This document shows positions 36,901 through 48,240 of a stretch of 64,000 bases of DNA, piece after piece. The notes under the pieces are model-generated. The model was not told the origin of the DNA, ran no database searches, and saw only the letters and a program-made list of their open reading frames with translations. Numbering within the stretch: the first letter of the stretch is position 1; every line of letters begins with the position of its first letter. Source of the DNA: Limonium bicolor (lineage: Eukaryota > Streptophyta > Magnoliopsida > Caryophyllales > Plumbaginaceae); contig CM041779.1 of assembly GCA_023374045.1 (NCBI GenBank), forward strand, positions 297,424,167 to 297,488,166. The letters are read 5' to 3'. The translations under genes were made by a program, and so were the position numbers.

Positions 36901-39900
36901 AATTTAACAACTTAAATTAAGGGTTCTACTCATGCTCATATGTCTGCATAAATACAGGAAAACTCTGAGGCAATTTCAATCATTTCCTACGAAACTGACT
37001 TGTATGCAACAGTAATATAAAGCTCAAAAAATAGGATGATAGAAACAGTAAAGAAATCTAAAGGTTGGCACCCATAAGAGGTATTTCGAATGAATAAATC
37101 TAGTTGTAAATATAATCTGCTAGACAGTGCCAATTGTAAAATTGTCGTAAGGGCCAAGGCAAACCAAAGTAAGTATTCATCATAGGCTTGTTAAGCTGAA
37201 ACATACAGATACAGCGACGCACAATAACATGACTTTATGAAAACAGGAATATTCAGGGGCATAAAAGCCAGAATTGATGCTTTAAAAAGGTACGAAGCAT
37301 TGGTGTAAGAGCTGTAGAAAAAGTCTTTCGTAACAGCAGTAATGATTTGATGAAAACTGCACACTGTCTCAGGTCCAGATCATAATGAAGTTGTGAATGA
37401 CACGGCGCTTATCGAAATTTAGTAGAGATTAATATGCATATTTAAATCAGAATACAGCCAGAAGGAGTGCTGTATATAAATTGTCAAAACCTTATCATGC
37501 TGCAGCGGGCTGATGTTTTGCCCAAAAGGTGGATGCTTGCAATCAGATGGTGTACTTACAACATGCTATTATTATTGCTGAGAGCATTATAGGACATAAG
37601 TCTAAGTAGCAATGTAACAGCAGCGAATACAAATGAGGCATGGATATTACTTTGTAATGCTGATATCTTATAAAGATGGTCAAAATTCAGTACCGACAAT
37701 ATTGCTAGATAGCAGGAGCAGAATGCATGTACGTAAAGTAAGAACTTAGAGGAGTTTGTCAAGTTATATACATGAAAACTCTTGCCTTTCAGCAGAAAAC
37801 ACTTCTCTTGAAGAACAAAAGGGTCCAATAGCAGATAATAATTTGTTCTTATAACAGCTTATAGGATATACACTTTAATAGCACAAAACTCAGGTCAAGA
37901 CTGGCCTTAAACAACAGATCAATTCAATTTGGCTAACTCATTAGATTACGCTCTTTTAAACAGCAGCAATTTTTATCAGAGTGGTCAGGCATAATTTTTC
38001 ATGATCGAAGAAGAAGACTTGATGCAAAGCGCTCGCTACAAAATCTGAAGCAAAGATGTATGATGCAGTAGAAATCATCCAGAATGTGAAATTGCTCACA
38101 ATAGCAGCTACATAGCTCATTTTAGAAAGAATGCATGCTTAGAACTTTAAAAACTGCTACAACAGGTCTAGTCTAGTACAATTTAGGATGGAGCTCGAAT
38201 GATTTATGCAGATCAAAATAGAAGCAGAAATTGGAGTAAAGATGGTGCAGCTGTATATGCAAAGAGAAACTTGTAGAACAGTACCAAAAGTAGAGGTAGA
38301 GCATATATTTTAACGTCTTTGAAGTGTATCAGGATCATTACACAGAGGAAGAAAGAGTAATCCAGAGACCATATATTTTGAAAATTTTGTAAAGAAGCAT
38401 GCTACCAGCTCCCTTCTAAATCAGAACCCTTGAGTAAGGTAAGAGTGAATGGTGCTTTTGATAAGACTGACCATAGTATTGCTTACATAGGGAGGCACAA
38501 ACAATATCACAATTGTGCAGAAATCTGATTTGTTCATGCAAAAGTGTAAGAAAAAACAGTAAACTGAAGTTAATCTGTCAATCACTTTCAGATTATTGTA
38601 GAGAAAATAAACAGCATAGACTGGTAAGGAATCTTGGGAATTTAAGATTATAGGAACTGCGAACTAAGTAAATGCGGAGAAATGTTTCACTTAGAATGAA
38701 GTACAACAGTAAAACAGATGAATAGGAAAGTGTGATCTGGGGAATTTTATGAAACAGAAAGCATTTTCAAGGGTGAAAATCAGATAGATATGCGACAGTT
38801 TTAAGAAAGCCTACAAATTTACACATTGAGAGCATTTGTTGTCCAGTATTACGAAATAGAAGCTAGATCACCTATAAATATCTCGAAAGATGTATCAGTC
38901 AACGGTCATAAAGAAAAAAGATCATGGGAGCACTATTTTACTGAAGGTAAAAGCTCTGAGCAGACAGGAATATTTGGGTATTTGAGTAAGTTATTTCAGA
39001 TCATACCACACTTAAATCATCAATACCTAACAAAGATATTACACAAACAAATCCTCATTGGAACAGGTTTATCACAATCAAGCATAGTTAGATTTGAAGA
39101 AGAGGTAGTCTTTTAATTTTGGCCGGAGAATTACTGAAAAAGTCCAGCGGTTTTAATCGGACCATAACCAAGTTCAAGTATGGCATCCGCAGCCAGTTTT
39201 ATTAAAACTAAGTTCAAACAGATTCACGCATGCTAAACAGAGGCTAAAATTTATGAGTATTTTTGGTGTTCCTGAACCACCAGAAGATTTATAGGACCAA
39301 AATTTTTATCTGAAATCCACGCTATAGAAACAGCAACAATTTTTGCCACAACAGGTACTCGAGATGAGGTGAGTATGATTTTTATGGAACAAACCTTGCC
39401 AATCGAGATGACCAATGTAGGGCAAGACAATACATGAACTTTTTTATGCAACAGCAAGAGTGAATGGATAAGAAGAATGAAACCAAATCAAAGTTAACGA
39501 TCAAGAAACATTTCATAAACGCGTACTTAATTGTCTTTATCTTCAAAATAAAAATCAGGGGAGTGAAGACCTTGACTTATAGTATGAAATAATGTTAATT
39601 AGGCCACAAACTTAGGCCAGAAAGTAAACACAAACTGAAGCAAAGATATAAGCATTATGTTGGTTAAAAACTGAACAAGAACACATTAAGCAGAGATGCA
39701 CCAGCTACAGAGATTAAATCAAGGCATAGTACCGCATACATTATAACACTACAACTGAGTATTGTAAGCTGTCAATCATAACACAGCATCCCCTTCTTTT
39801 GTAAAACTTTCTCAAACTTCTAGTATTCACTTAGCAGCGAAACAGATTGTTCGCAACAGTGGTCAGACTTAAAGATGTACAATGACTGAATTAGGCAGAA

Positions 39901-40600
39901 GGTTGAGCAAAATTTGTGTATTAACGATCTAGCCTATGTGGATCCTAACAGTGTGACCTCAAAACAGATCTGTGTAGCGATTTCGACAGATTTAGTATAT
40001 GGGAGTGCATCACTTCTAGACGAAGTACCTTCTAGAGATAAAGTTGAGCATCAGAATTTGAAAAAAGGTGCATAGAGAGTATGCAAAACAGGTGCGAACC
40101 TATTCCAAGAATCGTGATTGAAAACGTTATTTCAAATGTTTGAATAGAAATTAGAAGCAATCTAGGTGGCCCGCTATAATCACAGAACTGAAGTAAACGC
40201 CGCTTTAATAGTGGTCACATAACGCAGAAATGAACTTTTGACCTAGTAACATCAAGTAACAAGCAGAATGTGGCCAAAAGGGGCTCCATAACTAAAGAAA
40301 GATGTTATGAGGGGAGTAAGACAACATCAGTTAGCTAATTTACAAAGTAAACATCAATGTGAATCATGCCTATAGCAACATCCATCCGGTCATATTTTAT
40401 CAGGAGGCACCAATAGTAATAACATGAACGAAATTTTAGGCCTGATTTGAACAATTATTCACCAATGCCTCAGATTTTAATCCCTGATTTCTCTCATAGC
40501 TTTAGAAGCGAAAATCAGGACCAAGGTTTTTAGCGCACTTGTTTCTTGAAGTAACCAGATGAAGGATCACTGGGTGGTATTAAGCACTGAGATAAAGAAC
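33921..40600. other. E6 interior, purine-rich on the plus strand, no gene seen
   Basis: About 6.7 kb with many AGCAG, CAGAA and AACAG words on the plus strand, so the element transcript would be pyrimidine-rich. Loosely similar phrases (AGAAGCA...GTAAA..TGGTG) recur near 35690, 36030 and 38220, suggesting an old, decayed repeat. A short GTGATAAACT triplication lies at 34139-34170. No domain is recognisable. Confidence 0.5.
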
Positions 40601-40849
40601 TTCTTATAAACCCGGAGAATTTAGTTTTTAGGATCGATGGACTTATCTTTAGTGGTTGGCTTTGGATGTTTGTAGTTCCGGATGCTTTTCTCCAGATTGA
40701 GGCCGACGTCCAAGCTTGATTGTAAAAGGAGTCGCTTATACCATCACAAGTTGTGTTGATCCTACGACTTCTAGCTCTTTCCTTTTTGATTCATTCGCCT
40801 GGAGGGAGGGCGCTGTCTTGTGTTGAGTCGAAGACATCATCTAATTTTT

Positions 40850-41160
40850 GCCTTCAGGTCCGGCCAAAGTCTGAGATACCGGCCAACGTCTGAGATGCGG
40901 TCATGGAGATCCGGCCAAAGGAATTGCTCCGGCCAAAGGAACTGCTGCGGCGGAGAAGTCGATGCGGAAACTGCTGCGGCGAAGAATTGAGCGGCATGTC
41001 TGTATCTAATGCGGTGCAGCCAAGAAATTGCTTCGGTCAAGAATTCTGGTGCGGTCATAGAAATTTGTTGCGGCCAAGTGACTGCTTCCGGTCGTTGCCG
41101 TCCGGCTTCCGGTTGTTGTCGTCCGGCTTCCGGTCAAGGGCCTCCGGCCGCTAGAAGGTC
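40850..41160. repeat. GC-rich CGGCCAA repeats in E6
   Basis: CTCCGGCCAAAG, TGCGGCCAAG, CTTCCGGT(C/T) and related words recur about every 18-25 bases. A second cluster is at 41605-41680. In element sense these lie about 1.2-2 kb after the primer-binding site. Confidence 0.6.
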
Positions 41161-42840
41161 GTAAGGATCGCCTCGATCTTTTGTAGGCCAAAGCAAAGAT
41201 TGAGTTTGGCTTGTGATGGTAACTTATGCTTTGCCTGAGCATCCGGCTACAAACCGAAACACCGCCCAGACTTGGAGGTGACGCGCCCTGTCACTGATTG
41301 AGATGCCGCCCGGACATGGATTGATCTGCTCAAAGGTTGACAAAAGTTATTTAAGCGCCTATTTTAACCGGTATTTCAAACAAAAAATGTAGTTCGTATA
41401 TTAATTCACAATTTTCAGAATGATGATGAGAGTGAGTTTTAGCGATTCTCCTTATGACTTCTCAAATTGTTGAGGGAGAGAAGTTATCAATGTGATTCGC
41501 CGGTTCTTGATGGACTTCACTGGCCAGAGGATGAGCTTCGGGAAATCGGGCTTTGATTTGGCATGAACTGACCGAATCGATTTGCTAGGAATCTCCAACT
41601 GTGTCCTGCGGCCGAGAGAATCTGTTGCGGCCAAGGGCGTCTGTTGCGGCCAGAGAAATTCGGTGCGGCGGAAGGAGTCCGGTTTCTGGATTTGAGTTGC
41701 CGGAGTCACTGGGGGTTGGGATATTGCCCGCATCAACATTGATTGACTCGCCGGAGTCACAGCCGACCATTGCGCATTTGCTGGTCTCATTTGTTTGACT
41801 TAAAGCTTGAATTTCGACCGGCGTCCACTCTCCTTCTTCGAAACCGTCGAAGCACATGGGGTCTTATGTGCATTTTGTTGAGTATTGCTTTGGCTAAGCT
41901 CTGGCCTCTTAACTTCGATTTACTTGGCTCCAGACAATCTTCCCCGTTTCTCGATTATTGCCTCTTTACGCTTCTGCTGGAACTTGATTTGAGAGTTTTA
42001 GATGCGAAAATCCAATCTTCGCGTAGATTGGACTTTATTAGAGTCGACTATGCTCTTCGGGCCTGCTTGATTCTGAAATGCCTGAGACTCCTCTTTATGT
42101 TTCTTCCCTTGCTTGGGATTGAGGTTTTCCCTATCTGGCGCGATTCTCTTCTTCCGCTGGCAGTCTGTGATTCTCGATCTAGGTTTTCAATCTGGATTCT
42201 GACTTCACTTTTTGGTGGAATTTCTACTACTTGTTCCATCTTTGAAACTCATCTGAGGCTGATTTCGGGATCTAGATCTATTCTTCACTAATGAGCTAAA
42301 ACATCTCTTCGAAGCCTTAGCAGCTGAAGATTATTTCGTTACATTTATGCTCTTGATTCCTTCTACCTCCTGTTACTTCTTCAGTTCTTGATTCAACCGG
42401 AAATCTTCATCCCTCTCCCTCGGGTTAAGCCTAAGCCGAAGTCTTACTCGCCGTTGGAAACGGATTTGAGGCTCTTTACTTTCCATAATTAACTGGAGAA
42501 TAATTCATAATGTTTGACGATTTCGGATCTAATCGAGTACTGGCGTCCGTTTGAGGCCGGTATCACGCCGATCGTCAAGAGAATTGAACGCTTAGATTTT
42601 GCTGTTGAGGATGGCCGATTTGGATATAATTCCCATTTTGCTCGTACGCCAGTTCGGTGTGATTGTTTCCGTTTCATCTTCTCACGCATTTCCCCTATTT
42701 CTTGACCTGCTTGTGATATTCCTTCGTGGTTTTCGTCACGCCGAATTCATCGTAGCTTTCCCTACTCCGAAGTAATGAACAGAATCGTGAATCGAAACCG
42801 TGGCTTGATTGGATCGTGGTTGCCTTCTTGCAGTTCGTTT

Positions 42841-42858
42841 CCCACAGACGGCGCCAAA
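42841..42858 (-). promoter_or_regulatory. E6 primer-binding site
   Basis: The minus strand reads TTTGGCGCCGTCTGTGGG directly after the LTR. TGGCGCCGT matches the 3' end of plant tRNA-Asp (known primer of several plant Gypsy groups). Confidence 0.7.
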
Positions 42859-43378
42859 TGAAAATACATAACCTGGTTCCTCTAATCTCACGAGCTAACA
42901 GAACACCGGGACGTATAGTGGTTCGGCCATAATCCAGCCTACATCCACTTACTGCTGACAATACCTTTATTACCTCCTTTGTTATTACAACTCTAGAGAG
43001 CTTTCTAGTGTTTTTCCTCTCTTCTAATCTTGTGTCCCCTTACAAATGAGCCTCCCATCTCTATTTATAGACTTTCGAGAGTGAGGCCTATCTCTTAATC
43101 CTTATACATGTAGTATTACTTTATTGGAGCCACCCCTCTAGTTTTGGCACTTCTTTCCTCATAAAGTCTTCCGGCCTCAAAGTGTAGGGTGCGAGATCCG
43201 GTCATGGAGTGCGAAGCCGGAATACGGGACTTGTTTATAGAATGCGGGCCGGAACGATGTTTGGCGCCCAAACTGGAGCCCGAACAAGGTCCTGAAGGGG
43301 GCCCGGGGTCCGGATCGGGATCTGTGGCTTGGACCGTTTTGACCCTCTTGCCTCCGTCATATTCTTGCCCTTGTCATC
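42859..43378 (-). repeat. E6 right LTR (5' LTR, promoter copy)
   Basis: 520 bp. TATAAATA on the minus strand at 43062-43069 gives a predicted start roughly 170 bases before the LTR end. Confidence 0.92.
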
Positions 43379-43383
43379 TATAC

Positions 43384-44501
43384 TATTATACTTGAGCTTT
43401 ATTTTTTTTCTACTTGTTGTCTATACTATTATACATGTTCATCTTTATGTGGTAATGTTGTCATTTGGTTTGTTTTTATCAAAAAAATATAGTCCACCCA
43501 AAGTATTAACCCTCTCATTTACTGATGCAGAAGTTAATCGTGTAATCTCTTAGAATTTTTCGCTCTCTCTTCTATTACCCATCTAGTTTCTTCAACCCCT
43601 TCTCAACAGCTTTACAACTTTTTATATTTTTCAAATCTGTGTACATAGAAACTACAAATAATACATAATATATATTTCAAATCTGTTCAACCTAGCTTAT
43701 AACTAATACAAATATCTAGAATTTATGTAATATATATTTCATAAAATGCTCCTCAAACTACAAAATTGACAAAATTAGCTACTGATGTCATGAGGAAGGG
43801 CGAACTTACGCGTGTTGTTGGATTTTGTAGGTGGTGGAGCTGATTTGTAGTCGTGGGCGTGTACTGGCTGTCGGAACGGAGGAGGAAGGGTGACGGGGCG
43901 GCGGGCTACGAAGACGACGGAGGAGACGGTGGTGCGAGGGCAACGGAGGAGGACGGATTTGGGATGGGCTACTAGTGAGAGCGGGGCGATGTTGGGCTCA
44001 GCAGTCGCGAGGGCGGCGAAGGAAGAGTCGGCGAGAGAGAGGGCGGCGAAGGAAGGGGCGGCGACAGAGGGGCGGCGAAGGAAGAGGCGGCGACAGAGGG
44101 GGCGGCGAAGCGGGAAGTGAAATCGCCAGAGAGCAGAGAAGATGGCAGGGCGCGGGAGGAAGAAGAAAGAGAACTGTGCGGATTTTAAGTAAAAACTTTA
44201 AAACGACGGTTCCACTGTAAAACCGTGGTTTTAAAATTGTCTGACCAAGCATAAAAATGACGGTTACAAGGTAACCGTGGTTTTTAGTTTAACCAGTCGA
44301 ACTATATACGACGGTTCCTCACCAACCGTCATTTATTGTCGCTTAAAAACGACGGTTCGGTACGGAACCGTGGTATAAAATCGCCCGCTGTTATTATTTG
44401 TGACGGTTGTACAATTAACCGTGGTATATACTTTTTAAATGACGGTTACATTCTTAACCGTGGTTTAAAGGCCGTGGTTAAAAACATTTTCTGCACTAGT
44501 G
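43384..44501 (-). mobile_element. CACTA (En/Spm) element fragment, 5' end
   Basis: The right edge TTTTCTGCACTAGTG (44487-44501) is a CACTA-type terminus read from outside as CACTAGTGCAGAAAA. Inside it are about six hairpins of ACGGTT...AACCGT (44205-44480), typical subterminal binding sites, then a GC-rich zone (about 43850-44130) and, on the minus strand, a consensus splice donor GTAAGT at 43804-43809. This order resembles the En/Spm promoter with its GC-rich untranslated first exon. The other terminus is missing, and E6 interrupts or adjoins the fragment. No transposase sequence remains. Confidence 0.8.
43975..44115. repeat. GGCGGCGAAGGAAG repeats in the CACTA fragment
   Basis: About four units of roughly 30 bp, (G)GGCGGCGAAGGAAG with GGCGACAGAG. 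The Arg/Ala-rich frames here are products of the repeat. Confidence 0.8.
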
Positions 44502-44504
44502 AAA

Positions 44505-46673
44505 GTTTGGAAATAAAACCGAGAGTACATATGAATTTATGGGTATGTTAAAGTATTAACTATGAAATTAAGTCTTGGTCAAAGTGTTGACCAAAAACTT
44601 TGGGTTAAAATGATTTATGACATAAAATATTAAGTTTATAAAAGTTTTGGGGTGAATATGTAATTTATGAAAGTTCAATGGTAAGACCGAATTGGTTAAG
44701 GGGCGGAAATGTAATTTATAAAATATATGGGTTCTTTTCGGTATTTTAGCAAATTAAATATTAAAACTATAGTTTATAAGTTAATATGTAACTTATATAA
44801 AGTTTTAGGGGTTAAAATGTAAATATGTGGAAGTTAATGTCAAAACCGAAAGTTATGTGAATATTTTGTAATTTATAAAGGCTAGTGTATTTAATTGGTA
44901 ATTACCGAAAGTTAATATGGATAATTAGTAAATTATAAAAGTTATATGGTTATTTGGTAATTAATAAAAGTTGTTGAGTACAAAATATAAATACCGAATT
45001 ATTATGGTTGGTTTTGTAATTTAATAAAGAAAGGAATTAATACTATGTATTATGATACATTATGGAGTATAATATAAAGTTTATAAAATAAATGTGGTTA
45101 TAATAAAGATAACCAAATCATATTGATATATGGAATAAGTGGAATAATTATGAATATATAATTGATGAAATAGAAATATCAATACAATGGGAATACATTA
45201 TCACATGTGAATACCACATAAAATAATGAACTGATGAACTACCTAGAACCACTGTTAAATAACAGGGGGAAATAAAGAACATACAAAGTTAGTATACAGC
45301 GAGTGTAAACTCTACAGTGACAGTACTGTAATATTTAGTGAACAGTTGAATTAATATTACCCGGTATTGCATGTATTTATAACAGCGTACGGGAAGGAAC
45401 TACTGAACAGGAATTTGTCAAGCTAGCAGTTACTTGGTGAACGGTATGTTAATTGTGTGGCCTGAATGTCCTAAGGATTTTCCTAAGGTCCAGACATTGT
45501 GTGTTTAATTGTTAAGAGCGATATCTGTGATTTATGTATATTGTTTTATATACTGTATTGCTCAACAAAACTGCGTTCTATTTTACGCGAATGTTTATGA
45601 CTGGAAATTTATACATCTAAACTGGAACAAGACTAACTGACCTTTAGGTATTATTGAACCTAACTGATGGTCAACTGTTATAGTCTTAACTCAAGGATTG
45701 GATATTGTATTACTGATTAAAGGGCTAACTTATTAAGAGAGGAATCCAGACTGTTTCGACTTTCTGGTTGCGCATCGTGATCACTACGAGAGACTTCAAT
45801 GGGGAGTCACTCAAGGAATCCATTGTCCACATTCGACGATGCGGAGGGCACTACCGTTGGTGCACAGGTTCGACCGGATCGGTCATTATCCAGGGCCATA
45901 GGGTCAGCTGGTAACGGTTCCATTGGAACCCAGGGGACTATCGTCCATTAATAAGTTATTAAGGGTTGTCTTGACATGACACATGAGGTGGAATTTAATT
46001 GGAAAAGGTTAAGTGATTGGTTTAAAGGATGAGGGCCAGGTGGCCAACTAACAAGTACAGTTTAATACGCGTATCTTGTTTGATTGTTGTTATGGTTTAT
46101 TGGTGTTGATTATTGGTTGTTGTCTATTACTATGCACTGATGTTTGCAAGTGAACTGTTATGTGATTGTTTAATGCTTACAGTTATTACTTGTATTGTTG
46201 TAAACCGGTATACTATGTAATGAATCTAATATCAAGATGGCTAAAACGACTTAAGGAATCTAGATGACTTAGGACTACATTTAGCATACCAGCATTTCGA
46301 TTGCTGAGCCCTTCAATGGGCAAAACATTTCAGGTTACTGAAGAAGACACAAGCCGGAGTGCGGGAACAGGGTAGCTGTTGTGTTTTGATAAACACTTGT
46401 AGTTTAATTATGTACTGTATTTTGGAGATTATTGTATTTGGTTAGTTGCTCATTTAGTTTGGATTTGGTCTGTAATAATTAGAGTGCTCAGTATCTCTCA
46501 TCACAGCGTGAGGAGTTGGAATTGTTGGAAAGAGTAAGGATGCCTTGTTACTCACAAGGGTGAGTAACGGTGTGTAACACCACGGTTAGATAGATTTATT
46601 TTCTGCTGCGAATCATTATTTATTATGCTATGACTTGCGACGTTATTACAGGTTTAGGATTAGGGGTGTTACA
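44505..46673 (+). mobile_element. E5 right LTR (3' LTR), 5'-truncated
   Basis: It aligns with the last 2.3 kb of the left LTR from about 44560 onward and ends GGGGTGTTACA at 46673. The first ~3 kb is missing at the CACTA boundary. The hairpin module is at 46547-46581 (perfect GTTACTCAC/GTGAGTAAC, loop AAGG; complement of terminus at 46573-46581). Confidence 0.8.
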
Positions 46674-46674
46674 A

Positions 46675-46980
46675 CCGACCCTACCCAGGGTCGGTCCATT
46701 CCGGTTGAAAAATTCCTACTCGACTGACCTTGCCAAGGTCGGTCCTAAGGTCGGTCCATTCCAGTAACATTTTACTGTTTAAAAATTTTGCCCTGACCGA
46801 CCTTGCTAAGTTCGGTCCCAAGGTCGGTCCATTCCAGAAACATTTTGTTCATTGTTTTTCAGCCCGACCGACCTTGTCCATGGTCGGTCCTAAGGTCGGT
46901 CCATTCCAGAGAGTTTCCTGCGTGTGTATTTTGAGCCTGATGACCTTGCCAAGGTCGGTCCTAAGGTAGGTCGGCTCTAG
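46675..46980. repeat. Cluster of GACCGACCTTG/AAGGTCGG inverted repeats in E7
   Basis: Four to five units of about 65-70 bp each carry CCGACCTTG.(C)AAGGTCGGTCC followed by GGTCGGTCCATTCC. Same position and design as the E3 cluster but with a different stem. Confidence 0.8.
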
Positions 46981-48240
46981 GAACTTATTTCTAAGTGTTA
47001 AATTCACCCCAAACCTCACCACAAGTGTTTAATGTGTTCCAACATCATTTAGGCACTTAAACTCACCTTTAAACATTCCTCTAAACTCATTAATTCACCC
47101 ACCAAAGATTCTCTTAACCATTTACTCAATCCTTACAAAACTCCTTACACATACTTAACATTTAATTCCATACATTTACAACATGTAAATTACCTAGAAC
47201 TTCAACTAACCAAAGTGTTCCCTCCTTAACAATTTGACCATTCCATAAACACCATTATTCCTCCTTATTCCCTTTACCAAAACTTCCTCAGGTCATATCC
47301 TCTAGTTCTCACCTAAGTCATTTCAAGGTTTTTACACCTTATTTCCTTCCAACTTTGAACAAGTTTCCTAACTTCTCTTCTCAGGTTTTGGTGCCTAAAA
47401 TTCACCATTGTAACCCCTAGTTACTCCTAGACATACCTAGGTCATCCTAATTTCTCAAGAACACCTCAACTCATTCTTTTCATCAAAACAACTCCTAAAG
47501 TTTCCTAGTACCCCCTTAGTCATAAAATCTCCTTAGAACATCTTAAACACCAAGTTTCTTCACCAAATTTTGACATGGCTTACCTAGTATATTACTACAC
47601 CCAAGCACTTAAACTTTTCCCCCTCAAACAATTATGAACTCTCAAATCCTTAATACACAATCTTAGCACACAAATCACACCCAAACTACACTACATCACA
47701 ATATAGTGCATAAACTTAAATTGCTTGGCACTTAGGCCCTTAAATGACTTGGCTCTTAGGCCCTTAAATGCATAAATCTTAAACATTGAATTTCCACAAT
47801 ATATATAGCCTTTGACCTGCAAATACATACAACAAGGCTCCCATTGCAATATAAATGTTCATATAATTCACCTTAACATTGTTTATCTATCTCCTTTCTC
47901 ATTTGCTCCTTAGTCACAAGTTCTCAATATAATCATGTTCCTTCTCCTAAGTTTTATAACCCTTTCCTAATGTAAACGCTAAGCTAAACTTATCATATCT
48001 AAATCCCATCCCTTAAACAATAAAACACCTTAAGGTAAGACATTTACCTTTTTCTTTTACAAGCTTCACAAACTTTCCTCCTTAGGCTTTTCCTTGAACA
48101 ATCTCGGTCACCAACTTAATTTTCCTTGCCAATGTTATAATCAATCCACAATAACTCTAATGAGTGCTAAATAATACACTAACCTTAAGGAACCATACCT
48201 AGGTTAAAAATGTGCTTTAAGGTAGTAAAATGAATATTTT
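46675..48240 (-). mobile_element. E7 LTR fragment
   Basis: Related to, but clearly diverged from, the E3 LTR from 13742 on: AATGTGTTC(C/T)AACATCATTT and (T)TGGC(A/T)CTTA(A)GGCCCT recur. It starts with an inverted-repeat cluster and is split by E8 at ATTTT. It resumes at 63658-63671 and is then cut by E9. Pyrimidine- and A-rich, no coding frame. Confidence 0.65.

Larger units (their letters stand above)
32529..43378 (-). mobile_element. E6: complete 10.85-kb non-coding LTR element
   Basis: Near-identical direct repeats (32529-33049 and 42859-43378) flank a 9.8-kb interior, and TATAC is duplicated at 32524-32528 and 43379-43383. A tRNA-Asp-like primer-binding site next to the right repeat fixes the minus orientation. 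No gag or pol motif is visible in any frame. The plus-strand frame at 41743-42291 is antisense and unrecognised. Short LTRs with a long non-coding interior recall the rice Dasheng type. The LTRs differ by two substitutions and one indel, so the insertion is recent. Confidence 0.92.

Noticed and set aside
41743..42291. 182-codon plus-strand frame, the second longest in the window
   Set aside because: Antisense to E6, no recognisable domain, Leu/Ser/Arg-rich as expected from a pyrimidine-rich strand.
43890..44220. Arg/Ala-rich frames in the CACTA fragment
   Set aside because: Products of the GGCGGCGAAGGAAG repeat, open in several phases and on both strands.
22742..46674. Reading 22742-46674 as one element with inverted ends TGTAACACCCC...GGGGTGTTACA and CCGAC duplication
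   Set aside because: The left end is an LTR remnant in the opposite orientation (E4). CCGAC recurs in the hairpin cluster of both E3 and E7, and an extra base is needed at 46674.
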